Positions 19,649 through 28,142 of a DNA stretch of 64,000 nt are shown one piece after another. The DNA comes from Companilactobacillus zhongbaensis (GTDB taxonomy: Bacteria; Bacillota; Bacilli; Lactobacillales; Lactobacillaceae). Position numbers and translations under genes: made by a program. Location of the stretch: positions 1 through 64,000 of the forward strand of contig NZ_RHOM01000001.1 of NCBI RefSeq assembly GCF_003946515.1. Direction: 5' to 3'. A model generated the notes under the pieces. It worked only from the letters and a program-made list of their open reading frames with translations, was not told the DNA's origin and ran no database searches. The first letter of the stretch is position 1, and every line of letters starts with the position of its first letter.

Positions 19649-20501
19649 GCTGACCTCCTTGCACGATACTTGCAGCTTCTTTTAATACCTCGTTAATATC
19701 TTCGTTTATCAAAAGCGAACGGTCTTCAATTTCAGGAGCAGTCAGAGCATCCTTAGGATTGATATTAACGTAAAATGAATCAGGCAAATAATGAGTCATT
19801 TCCCAAAATGGCTCTTGAATAAACATCGGAGTCATCCGACCGACCCCCATCTCTAAAAACAAAATCTTCTCGCCTTGATGCTTTCCTAAAAAGCGATTAA
19901 TTTTTTGATATTCATCGTTGTAACGTTTATCTTCCAAAAATTCAGGACTACGTGCCCAAACCACCAGTTCAGAACCATTGACATCACTAGTAGGAAAAAA
20001 TTCCTTTGGCAAGCGATGATCTTTAATCTTAGGCAATAAATCAGCAACAATCTTGGGCGTAGGATAAAGCTTTTTATCATCACTAGTATCTCGACTTTGA
20101 GCAAAATAGTGAGAACCCTGAATTTCACTAACTTGTTCTTCAGGAAAATACTGTTGAAAAAGACCATCCTGATTAGTAGTAATAAAATGAGCAGGCTTAC
20201 TACCAACCAATGTCCGCAAATAACGATAAGTAGGCTTTTGCGCCGGAGTATCAAAAATCATCTCCCAAGCCAGCAAAATAAAAGCCCAACGCTCCTCCTC
20301 AGAATCAAAGCGATTATAAAATCCATTAAAAAGACCTTGAAAATGATACTTATCATAAAAATATTTCATATGCTTCAAAAAAAGAGGACTAGCCTCATAC
20401 CAAAAATCCATACCAGCAGCATTAGAAAGACCACTACCACCACCAACAAGAATGGCATCAGCATCATCAACAAGCTCCACCAGTTGTTCAGATTTATTCA
20501 T
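19641..20501 (-). CDS. SIR2-like protein, upstream partner
   Basis: A 286-residue sirtuin-like protein, first gene of a two-gene minus-strand operon. The NAD loop reads AILVGGGSGLSNAAGMD and the second motif is TTNQDGLFQQYF, both near family consensus, but no zinc-binding Cys pairs are visible. It resembles the class that includes SirTM-type enzymes, but no macrodomain gene adjoins it, so I do not call it SirTM. The 5' half, nearest element D, has codons ending almost only in G or T. Role unknown. Confidence 0.6.
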   Translation of the reverse strand: MNKSEQLVELVDDADAILVGGGSGLSNAAGMDFWYEASPLFLKHMKYFYDKYHFQGLFNGFYNRFDSEEERWAFILLAWEMIFDTPAQKPTYRYLRTLVGSKPAHFITTNQDGLFQQYFPEEQVSEIQGSHYFAQSRDTSDDKKLYPTPKIVADLLPKIKDHRLPKEFFPTSDVNGSELVVWARSPEFLEDKRYNDEYQKINRFLGKHQGEKILFLEMGVGRMTPMFIQEPFWEMTHYLPDSFYVNINPKDALTAPEIEDRSLLINEDINEVLKEAASIVQGGQHD

Positions 20502-20744
20502 AAAAAAATCTCCTCTAAAAAAGTATTCTTAACATCAGTACAAGAATATTAATCTTAGAAAGAAAGCAACTTAAGAACAAAAATTACAAACTGTACGTTA
20601 ATGCACAGAATTAACAAACTGTAGTGGGCTTTTAAAACCGGAAGTGCTCAAACAAGGTAAGCCAATTAAAACTAAGAACGAGGGAAAGCAATGCGATTTC
20701 CCAAGGCGAAGCCAAAGGGAAGAGCCAGAAAAAGAGAAAAAAGG

Positions 20745-21075
20745 ATAGCAACCGATGATAAGAAAAATAAAAAATCGAAAAGATAGGGAAGAAGATCAAA
20801 ATCGTAAGAACGGAGAAGAATAGGGACGAAAAAACTAACTGCGGCAAATTTGTAGAAATAAAATAAGTACCGTACCCCAAACCAAAAGAAGAGTTTATTA
20901 CCAACCTAGGTTCTGCGGAGGGTGGAGGAAAATCGCCGTCAGCTGTGAAATAAAGGAACGTAAGTGCTAACGCACTTGCGCAACTGGTTCTTGGTGGTGG
21001 CTACGCCGCCGAACAACTAAGGAAGCCACGGCGCAATTCCCGGAACCCTCCGCAGAACCGGCAATGAACCTCCCA
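20745..21075 (-). repeat. Structured interspersed element, copy D
   Basis: The most diverged copy, minus orientation. P1 is intact (ggttctgcggaggg with ccctccgcagaacc), P2 mostly so. The inner arms are replaced: instead of the usual P4/P5 sequences there are new hairpins such as aagtgc/gcactt and ggcggc-type pairs. The tail is kept: GTACGGTACTTAT (complement of about 20862-20874), TTCTTACGATTTTG and CATCGGTTGCTAT (complement of 20745-20757). The 20502-21147 gap holds no gene besides this element. Confidence 0.8.
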
Positions 21076-21090
21076 CAAACATCAAAAACA

Positions 21091-21126
21091 AAAAAAGCTC
21101 CTAGAGAAAAACCTCTAGAAGCTCTT
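21091..21126 (-). terminator. Terminator after glpO
   Basis: On the minus strand AGCTTCTAGAG pairs with CTCTAGGAGCT, followed by T7, 22 nt beyond the glpO stop. Confidence 0.8.
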
Positions 21127-21147
21127 AAACAAATAAACTCTTAAAAC

Positions 21148-22842
21148 CTATTCAGCTGCAACATGCTCAGCATAAGCTGCCTTAACATCATGAAGATCAG
21201 TCAAAGCAAGCTTACCATCAACTTCTTCTGTCATAGCTTGTTTTGTAGCGTCATCCCAGTTATAGAAGTCAGCCATGTAGTCGATAACAGCATCCTTAAC
21301 TTCTTTCATGTGGTTGATATCGAATAACATTTGGCTACTACGACGTAGCAAGTAATCGATTGGGTGTTCAACCATTTCGGCTTTTAGACCGTAGTTAAGC
21401 ATTGCATAGTCGACACGTGGAAGGCCATCTTTTTCACCGTCTGGTAGTAATTCGTAAATGTCAGCGACATTTGAACCATAACGTTGAACTAGTTTTTCTG
21501 CATCTTCACGTTCTAGATCGTAGTTAACGATTCCTTCGTGGACCATCTTGTCGAAGTATGTTGACCAGCCTTCGTCACCGCCAACGTCACCACCTGAAAG
21601 GATGAGGTTTTCTGTTTGTTGACCTGAGAATTGATAGTCTGTTTCTTCGGCTAGTTGTTCACCAACACGGTCGACGATCTTTTCAGCCATCTTACGGTAA
21701 CCAGTTAATTTACCACCGGCGATTGATAATAAGCCTGTGTCTGATTGGAAGATTTCGTCTTTACGTGAAATTTCTGAAGGTGATTTTCCTTCTTCTTGGA
21801 TAAGTGGACGTACACCTGACCAACCTGATTCTACGTCATCTGGTGTAAGTTTTTGTGGAAGTTCAAACATTTGGTTAGCAGCAGCTAAGATGTAAGTTAC
21901 ATCGGCAACTGTGATGTTTGGTTCCTTTGGATCTTCTTCCCAAGTTGTATCTGTTGTTCCGATATAAGTCTTGCCTTCACGAGGAATAGCAAACATCATA
22001 CGGCCATCATGGAATGGTGTATCGAAGAATAGTGAGTTTGAGATAGGGAACTTAGCATTATCGATAACTAAGTGAACACCTTTTGTAAGGTGAAGATGTT
22101 TACCTTTGTTTGAACCGTCCATTTCACGGATCTCATCTACCCATGGTCCACATGAGTTGACGATCTTCTTAGCATGGATCTCGCCAGTTTCACCTGTTTG
22201 AACGTCTTCAAATTTCACACCACAAACTTTGTGGTTAGCGTCATATAGTAAACCAGTTACTTTAGTATAGTTGGCGATCAAAGCGCCTAACTCACTAGCT
22301 TTTTTGGCTACTTCAAGAGTTAGACGAGCATCGTCAGTTCTGTATTCTACATAAACACCTGAACCTAAGAGTCCTTCTGATTTAACGTAAGGTTCTCTGG
22401 CTGTTGTTTCGTCTGGTTCCAACATATTTTTACGTTCAGATTTTTTAACTTGGGCCAAACGATCATAAACGTCAAGACCAACTGAAGTCATGAATGGTCC
22501 GTATGTACCACCAGCGTAAAATGGGAGCATCATTTTCAATGGTGTTGTGATTTGAGGAGCATTGTTATAGACAATTGCACGTTCACTACCAACTTCGTGA
22601 ACTTCTTTAAGAGCAAATTGTGCTAAGTAACGTAGACCACCGTGAACTAATTTAGTTGAACGGCTTGATGTACCTGAAGCAAAGTCACGCATTTCAACTA
22701 AACCAGTTTTAATACCACGTGATTGTGCATCCAACGCGATACCACTACCAGTAATTCCGCCACCAATAACAAGCAGGTCTAATTCCTCATTTTGCATTGC
22801 TTGTAAATTTTTAGCTCTAGTTTCATTTGAAAATTCTTTCAT
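21148..22842 (-). CDS. glpO: Alpha-glycerophosphate oxidase / glycerol-3-phosphate dehydrogenase
   Basis: A 564-residue FAD enzyme oxidising glycerol 3-phosphate to dihydroxyacetone phosphate; in lactic acid bacteria it uses oxygen and gives hydrogen peroxide. Seen: dinucleotide-binding LLVIGGGITGSGIALDA, TKLVHGGLRYL, and the late FAD motif LLSIAGGKLTGYRKMAEK. It is shorter than streptococcal GlpO (about 600 residues), so the oxidase versus dehydrogenase choice rests on taxon. It stands alone, without glpK or glpF. A cre-like site and a promoter lie just upstream, pointing to carbon catabolite control. Confidence 0.9.
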   Translation of the reverse strand: MKEFSNETRAKNLQAMQNEELDLLVIGGGITGSGIALDAQSRGIKTGLVEMRDFASGTSSRSTKLVHGGLRYLAQFALKEVHEVGSERAIVYNNAPQITTPLKMMLPFYAGGTYGPFMTSVGLDVYDRLAQVKKSERKNMLEPDETTAREPYVKSEGLLGSGVYVEYRTDDARLTLEVAKKASELGALIANYTKVTGLLYDANHKVCGVKFEDVQTGETGEIHAKKIVNSCGPWVDEIREMDGSNKGKHLHLTKGVHLVIDNAKFPISNSLFFDTPFHDGRMMFAIPREGKTYIGTTDTTWEEDPKEPNITVADVTYILAAANQMFELPQKLTPDDVESGWSGVRPLIQEEGKSPSEISRKDEIFQSDTGLLSIAGGKLTGYRKMAEKIVDRVGEQLAEETDYQFSGQQTENLILSGGDVGGDEGWSTYFDKMVHEGIVNYDLEREDAEKLVQRYGSNVADIYELLPDGEKDGLPRVDYAMLNYGLKAEMVEHPIDYLLRRSSQMLFDINHMKEVKDAVIDYMADFYNWDDATKQAMTEEVDGKLALTDLHDVKAAYAEHVAAE

Positions 22843-22866
22843 GAAAGTTCCTCCTCGGGAAAATGT

Positions 22867-22913
22867 TCTATATACATAATAGTAAAATTTTTCAAAGTTT
22901 GAAAGCGTTTTTA
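22867..22913 (-). promoter_or_regulatory. glpO promoter with cre-like site
   Basis: On the minus strand TTGAAA (complement of 22890-22895), 17 nt, TATAGA (complement of 22867-22872). Next to the -35 box, 22900-22913 reads TGAAAGCGTTTTTA, one or two bases from the CcpA cre consensus. Confidence 0.6.
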
Positions 22914-22953
22914 ATCGAAATGGCTAAATTTTTTAATAATAGAACAAAAAATT

Positions 22954-24294
22954 CTAAATAATCATATCGTTGTAAATATGTTTCTGAAATTTAATGTATT
23001 CTTCACTGAAAATGTCATTTGAATGTTCTTCAAGCATCGCTTTAGGGAAGTAAAATCTTTCATCGCCTAAAATTTTACCGGTCAAGGCGTTCACTAAGCG
23101 GCTAAGCGTCGAAAGCTCAATTAATGAACCATCATTTTGCATGATTTCGATCTGCGTTCGGCTCTTGTGCTTTCTTGGGTTATAAACATCGTAAGGTAGA
23201 TCGTAACTCGTGTTGGTCGAAGTGTAATATTTTTTATCAAAACCGGCAGCTTCAACGATGTCTGCTAACTTAGGCAATTTATCTTGAGTGCCTTCGGAAT
23301 ATTGAGCAGATTTGAAAGGTTTTCTAGTTAGGAACCGGTAAGCAAGGTCTTTTAAGATCTCATCTGGATAGTCGAGCCAGAGGGTGAAGTAAGTGTTTAA
23401 GATCCCATCATCTAATGCTAGGTAATCATTGATGGTGACTCGATTTTCAAAAAACGGAACTAGCAAACTGGGCATCTCAAAGCCGTTCATTTGGTTGTGT
23501 TCATAGAGATCTTTTGCCCGTTGTAAAAGTTTAGTCAAGACTACTTCCATCCCCCGAGATACTGGGTGAAAATAAACTTGTTGATACATTTGAAAACGTG
23601 ATAAAACATAGTCCTCAACGGCGTGCATTCCGTTAGCATCAAAGGCGATACCGCCCTTGTAAGGACGCATTACTCGGAGGATCCGTGTTAAGTCAAACAT
23701 TCCGTATTTAGTGCCGGTGAAATAAGCATCACGTAATAAATAATCCATTCGATCAGCATCGATCTGACTGGAGATCATTTGAACAACTTGTTTATTAGGA
23801 TATGTTTTAGCGATAACACTAGCTACTTTGTCTGGGAAGTCGTCAGAAACTTGGCGTAAAACTTGATTGATCTCTGTTTCCGGTGAAGTGATTATCTCTT
23901 GAGTCCACATTTCGTGATCAGTGTCAAAGATGTGTTCAAACGCGTGAGAATAAGGTCCATGTCCCACGTCATGCAGTAGGGCAGCACACAAGGCAACGAT
24001 TCGTTCGTTGTCGTCCCAAAGTCCATCGTCTGCTTCTTTAGATGGATAGTTTCTTTGAAAGTTGTCGCAGATCAAGCGGGTGATCTCATAGACCCCCATG
24101 CAGTGGGTGAAACGAGAATGTTCAGCCCCTTGGAAAGTGAACGAAGAAGTACCTAGTTGTTTGACTCGGCGTAATCGTTGAAATTCTTTCGTGTTGATCA
24201 AGTCTAAGATCACTTTGTGTTGAACGTGGATGTAATTGTGGAGTGGATCGCGAAATACTTTTTCACGCGGAAGCTTTTGAATGTTGTATGTCAT
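22954..24294 (-). CDS. HD-domain phosphohydrolase (YwfO-like)
   Basis: A 446-residue metal-dependent phosphohydrolase related to dGTPases. HD motifs: FRDPLHNYIHV at the N-terminus, HSRFTHCMGVYEI, and the metal-binding ALLHDVGHGPYSHAFEH; a downstream Asp lies in SSQIDADRMDYLLRD. It overlaps the upstream lipL stop by one base (TAATG). B. subtilis carries ywfO in the same vicinity as the lipL homologue ywfL. Related enzymes hydrolyse (d)NTPs; the substrate here is not visible. Confidence 0.85.
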   Translation of the reverse strand: MTYNIQKLPREKVFRDPLHNYIHVQHKVILDLINTKEFQRLRRVKQLGTSSFTFQGAEHSRFTHCMGVYEITRLICDNFQRNYPSKEADDGLWDDNERIVALCAALLHDVGHGPYSHAFEHIFDTDHEMWTQEIITSPETEINQVLRQVSDDFPDKVASVIAKTYPNKQVVQMISSQIDADRMDYLLRDAYFTGTKYGMFDLTRILRVMRPYKGGIAFDANGMHAVEDYVLSRFQMYQQVYFHPVSRGMEVVLTKLLQRAKDLYEHNQMNGFEMPSLLVPFFENRVTINDYLALDDGILNTYFTLWLDYPDEILKDLAYRFLTRKPFKSAQYSEGTQDKLPKLADIVEAAGFDKKYYTSTNTSYDLPYDVYNPRKHKSRTQIEIMQNDGSLIELSTLSRLVNALTGKILGDERFYFPKAMLEEHSNDIFSEEYIKFQKHIYNDMII

Positions 24295-25109
24295 TAATTT
24301 TCTCCCAGTAGTTTTTTATTTTTGTAGACGAGATCTTCGAGCGTTTTGTTGTAAGCTTCGGCATAAGGAGCTGAGCTGTTGATCAGCTTGAAGCTGTCTT
24401 GATCGATGCTATAATCATCATTAGTCAAAGTTTGCAAGATTTTTTGCTTGGCAGTCGCAACAGATAGTGGCTGCTGTGTTAAAATATCTAAGTTTTCCAT
24501 ACAGTGAACGTCAATGTTAGGAAAGTCGATTTTTTCATGGACAGGATAATTACTGATTTCATAAAAATCTTTCATTAGTTGTGAACGTTCTTTTTGATCA
24601 CCGGTGATGCTGATGTAAGCCATGATGGCAACGGCGTCTCCGGAACGTCTTTGTGAGATCCCTGCGATCTTCTTGCCATCGATACTGAGATCAAACGTAC
24701 CCGGACAATAAGAACGAGTGACTTCACCAGTTTTGAGTTGATCGGAAAAAGTTTCTTTCATGATCGAATACATTTTGCCATAGGCATCATCGATCGACAG
24801 ATCATCTTTGTGAGGTAAAAAGAGCGTGAAGTTTAAGACTTCGGGGTCCGTGACAACGCCCAGACCTCCGGAATTTCTGACGTAATAAATGTATTTTTTA
24901 TCTTCAAGAAAGTCCAAACCAGCTTGCAAGTTGTTGAGGCGTTGGTCTTGGAGACCTAAAATGACTGTAGGTGAGGTCGTCCAAAAATGGGCGACGGCAA
25001 TTTGTTCCTCTGAGACGAATTGGAGGATGGCACCAGTGTCAGCGAATGGCTCGAGCATCTCTTGGGCGGTTCTAACATTTTGGTCGTATAATATAATTTG
25101 CTTATTCAA
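24294..25109 (-). CDS. lipL: Octanoyl-[GcvH]:protein N-octanoyltransferase LipL-like
   Basis: A 271-residue protein of the biotin/lipoate A/B ligase fold. The stretch SYCPGTFDLSIDGKKIAGISQRR holds the Cys in SYCPG that forms the acyl-enzyme in LipL and the Lys typical of the fold. In Bacillota LipL passes octanoyl or lipoyl groups from GcvH to dehydrogenase E2 subunits. RNSGGLGVVTDP, the usual RRxTGGGAV counterpart, is changed. It is co-transcribed with the HD protein gene. LplA-type ligase activity is a less likely alternative. Confidence 0.75.
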   Translation of the reverse strand: MNKQIILYDQNVRTAQEMLEPFADTGAILQFVSEEQIAVAHFWTTSPTVILGLQDQRLNNLQAGLDFLEDKKYIYYVRNSGGLGVVTDPEVLNFTLFLPHKDDLSIDDAYGKMYSIMKETFSDQLKTGEVTRSYCPGTFDLSIDGKKIAGISQRRSGDAVAIMAYISITGDQKERSQLMKDFYEISNYPVHEKIDFPNIDVHCMENLDILTQQPLSVATAKQKILQTLTNDDYSIDQDSFKLINSSAPYAEAYNKTLEDLVYKNKKLLGEN

Positions 25110-25169
25110 CAGATCACTTCTTTATTTATGTAGTTTATTTATTAATTTTATCATGTGGGGTGTTATATT

Positions 25170-25610
25170 TTGGAAAATAATCGTATTGATGTGAATGTCG
25201 ACCTCGACATGTCAGTCTTTCAAGCCGGTGAGATGACTCACACGAAAATATCTGAACCGGGTCGATTCACAAGAATGGGTAATTCCATGTATTTGCAATT
25301 TAATGAAAGCATGGAAAATGACGATCATGCTTCTATTTTAGTAAAGATTACTGAAAATGGCGAAATTCATGTCAAAAGAGAAGCAAAAAACACTAACTTA
25401 TCTTCAATGCTATATTTCACGCACCGTGATCACAATGCTGCCAGTGTTTATACTGAGTACGGTGTCATGCAGATGAAGACTTTTACTAAGGATTCTTTAG
25501 TTGAAATCAAGGATCATCCACTTCAAGGAAAAATAAATATTGATTATGACTTGATTTATGATGATAATATAGTAGGTAATTACAAGTTTAGATTGATTTT
25601 TACTGTCTAA
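25170..25610 (+). CDS. DUF1934 (YwiB-like) beta-barrel protein
   Basis: A 146-residue protein of the DUF1934/YwiB family, a small calycin-like beta-barrel, immediately upstream of rpoE as in many lactobacilli. Visible strands include NSMYLQFNESM, ILVKITENGEIHVKREA and KINIDYDLIYDD near the C-terminus. I chose the TTG at 25170 because GTGGGGTG lies just before it; the GTG at 25155 is part of that box. No biochemical function is known to me. Confidence 0.7.
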   Translation: MENNRIDVNVDLDMSVFQAGEMTHTKISEPGRFTRMGNSMYLQFNESMENDDHASILVKITENGEIHVKREAKNTNLSSMLYFTHRDHNAASVYTEYGVMQMKTFTKDSLVEIKDHPLQGKINIDYDLIYDDNIVGNYKFRLIFTV

Positions 25611-25656
25611 ATAGATATCATTAGTTGTAAGACGCTGTGAAAGGACGTGTACACGT

Positions 25657-26310
25657 TTGAAACTTGAAAAATTCAAGAATCAAAATAAAGAAGAATTATC
25701 AATGATCGAAGTTGCTTATGAGATTCTCAATGAGAATAACAAAGAGGCAATGAACTTCTCTGATATCGTTAATGAGATTCAAACATATTTAGGAAAAACC
25801 GACGAACAAATCAAAGATCATTTGCCACAGTTCTATACAGATCTAAACAACGATGGTAGTTTCCTTTCACTTGGTGAAAATGTTTGGGGCTTACGTAAAT
25901 GGTATCCATTTGATTCTATCGACGAAGAGGTTAACCACCCCGAAGACAACGGTACTGAAAATACACATAAAGCTGCTCAAAAGGTCAACGCCTTCTTAAG
26001 TGATGATGAAGAAGATGACGATGTTGTTGATTACGATGACGACAGCGATTTGAAACTATCTGATGATGATGACGACGATGATGGCTCAAGCGACAGCAAT
26101 GGCCCTGACTTATCTAAATTCACAAACTCAGACTTGTCAGTAGATGACGACGACGACGATGATGACGATGATAGTCTCGATGATGGTATTGAAGGACAAT
26201 TAACTGAGTTTGACGCCGATGACGACGATTCAGACATCGACTTATCTGATGAAGATGACGACGACGATGATGATGAAGATCTCGACGATGACGACGACTC
26301 AAACAAATAA
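25657..26310 (+). CDS. rpoE: DNA-directed RNA polymerase delta subunit
   Basis: A 217-residue RpoE. The N-terminal winged-helix HARE domain (about 1-95, LSMIEVAYEILNENNKEAMNFSDIV) binds RNA polymerase. Residues 105-217 form the typical unstructured Asp-rich tail with long D runs, which helps recycle polymerase and destabilises weak promoter complexes. The start is TTG at 25657 behind GAAAGGA. It is followed directly by the pyrG promoter-leader, the standard order. Confidence 0.95.
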   Translation: MKLEKFKNQNKEELSMIEVAYEILNENNKEAMNFSDIVNEIQTYLGKTDEQIKDHLPQFYTDLNNDGSFLSLGENVWGLRKWYPFDSIDEEVNHPEDNGTENTHKAAQKVNAFLSDDEEDDDVVDYDDDSDLKLSDDDDDDDGSSDSNGPDLSKFTNSDLSVDDDDDDDDDDSLDDGIEGQLTEFDADDDDSDIDLSDEDDDDDDDEDLDDDDDSNK

Positions 26311-26335
26311 GTTTCACAATTTTAAGATTTTTAGT

Positions 26336-26436
26336 TTGACGATTGACCCCAATAACAGTATTATATTGTTTGGGCTCTATTAGATAGACTAATTACAAGT
26401 TCCCTGTTCTATAAGAATAGGGAGCTTTTTTATTTT
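26336..26436 (+). promoter_or_regulatory. pyrG promoter and CTP-sensing attenuator leader
   Basis: TTGACG (26336-26341), 17 nt, TATTAT (26359-26364), then GGGCTC at 26372-26377, the exact place for +1. A terminator follows: gttccctgtt (26399-26408) pairs with aatagggagc (26416-26425), then a T-run. This matches the B. subtilis pyrG arrangement, where low CTP causes extra Gs to be added at the GGGC start; the poly-G then pairs with the CU-rich 5' arm of the terminator and lets transcription continue. The mechanism here is inferred from this architecture. Confidence 0.85.
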
Positions 26437-26477
26437 TTAGTTAAGAAATCCCTAGATATAATATGTGGAGGAAAGCT

Positions 26478-28097
26478 ATGACGAAGTATATTTTTATTAC
26501 AGGTGGAGTTGTTTCATCTTTAGGAAAAGGAATTGTAGCCGCATCTCTCGGTAGACTACTAAGAAACCGTGGATTGAAAGTTACAATGCAGAAATTTGAC
26601 CCATACATTAATGTGGACCCAGGTACAATGAGCCCATATCAACACGGTGAAGTTTATGTAACTAATGATGGTACAGAAACTGATCTGGACTTAGGTCATT
26701 ATGAAAGATTTATTGATAACGATTTGAACAAGTATTCAAACGTTACAACAGGTAAGATCTACTCAGAAGTAATCCGTCGTGAACGTCATGGAGATTACAA
26801 TGGTGCAACAGTTCAAGTAATACCACATATTACAGATATGATTAAACAAAAGATAACACGTGCTGCAACTACAACAGACTCAGATGTCATCATCACCGAA
26901 GTCGGTGGTACTGTTGGTGATATCGAATCAACACCATATTTGGAAGCTTTGCGTCAAATGAAAGCCGATGTTGGTTCAGAAAACGTTGTATACATCCACA
27001 CAACTTTAGTTCCATATCTTAAAGCTGCTGGCGAAATGAAGACTAAGCCAACACAACACAGTGTTAAGGAATTACGTGGAATCGGAATTCAACCTAACAT
27101 TTTGGTAGTTAGAACTGAAAAGCCAATGCCACAAAACATGAAAGACAAGATTGCATCATTTTGTGACGTTGATTCAGAAGCTGTTATTGAATCACGTGAT
27201 GCTAGCTCAATTTACGATGTTCCATTGAACCTTCAAGCACAAGACTTTGATGACATTGTTTGCCATTACTTGCACATGGAAACGAAGCCAAGTGACATGA
27301 CTAACTGGAACAAACTAGTTGATCGTATTCACAACTTGAAACACAAGACTAAGATCACATTAGTTGGTAAGTACACTAAATTACAAGATGCTTATATTTC
27401 TGTAACAGAAGCATTAAATGCTGCTGGTTATGTATATAATACTGATATTGACATCGAGAAGATTTCTGCTGATGAGATCACTGAAGATAACGTGGCTGAC
27501 TTGTTGAAAGATACAGACGGTATTATCGTTCCTGGTGGTTTTGGTACACGTGGTTTGGAAGGTATGATCACAACTATCAAATATGCTCGTGAAAACGATG
27601 TGCCTTATCTAGGTGTATGTCTAGGTATGCAAATGGCAAGTATCGAATTTGCTAGAAACGTTGTTGGCATTAAAGATGCAACAACAGGCGAAGTTGATCC
27701 TGACGCAGAAAACAAAGTTATCGACTTGATGGCTGACCAAAAAGATATCGAAAATGTCGGTGGTACTTTACGTTTGGGTGCATATCCATGTAAACTAAAG
27801 GATGGCACTAAAACTGCAGCCGCTTACGACAATCAATCTGTGATCCAAGAAAGACATAGACACAGATATGAATTCAACAACGCTTACCGTAAGCAATTTG
27901 AAGAACATGGACTAGTATTCTCAGGAGTTTCACCTGACAACCACTTGGTTGAGATCATCGAGATCCCTGAAAACAAGTTCCACGTTGCTGCACAATATCA
28001 TCCAGAATTCTTATCTAGACCTACTCAACCAGAAGGCTTGTTCAAAGCATTTATCGGTGCCGCATCTGGTCTTGAAGAAGATAAGTTTATCGGATAA
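26478..28097 (+). CDS. pyrG: CTP synthase
   Basis: A 539-residue enzyme converting UTP to CTP with glutamine and ATP. The N-terminal synthetase domain begins [16 protein letters not shown]; the C-terminal glutaminase domain shows the oxyanion loop GGFGTRG, the nucleophile Cys in YLGVCLGMQ, and the His/Glu pair in QYHPEF. The ATG at 26478 follows GTGGAGG. It is controlled by the GGGC-start leader upstream. Confidence 0.98.
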   Translation: MTKYIFITGGVVSSLGKGIVAASLGRLLRNRGLKVTMQKFDPYINVDPGTMSPYQHGEVYVTNDGTETDLDLGHYERFIDNDLNKYSNVTTGKIYSEVIRRERHGDYNGATVQVIPHITDMIKQKITRAATTTDSDVIITEVGGTVGDIESTPYLEALRQMKADVGSENVVYIHTTLVPYLKAAGEMKTKPTQHSVKELRGIGIQPNILVVRTEKPMPQNMKDKIASFCDVDSEAVIESRDASSIYDVPLNLQAQDFDDIVCHYLHMETKPSDMTNWNKLVDRIHNLKHKTKITLVGKYTKLQDAYISVTEALNAAGYVYNTDIDIEKISADEITEDNVADLLKDTDGIIVPGGFGTRGLEGMITTIKYARENDVPYLGVCLGMQMASIEFARNVVGIKDATTGEVDPDAENKVIDLMADQKDIENVGGTLRLGAYPCKLKDGTKTAAAYDNQSVIQERHRHRYEFNNAYRKQFEEHGLVFSGVSPDNHLVEIIEIPENKFHVAAQYHPEFLSRPTQPEGLFKAFIGAASGLEEDKFIG

Positions 28098-28142
28098 TTC
28101 GATTTTAATTTGATGTAGTTAATAATAGTTAGGGAAAAACTT

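Noticed and set aside
20632-20904. 90-residue Phe/Ser-rich minus-strand frame
   Set aside because: It is the G+T-rich tail of element D, without a start signal or homologue.
18323-25109. SirTM-macrodomain-lipoylation operon
   Set aside because: SIR2-like genes and a lipoyltransferase are both present, but they are in separate units, and no macrodomain or GcvH-like gene lies next to them.
26031-26317. Ser-rich and His/Arg-rich frames antisense to rpoE
   Set aside because: Mirror image of the Asp-rich GAT/GAC tail of rpoE.
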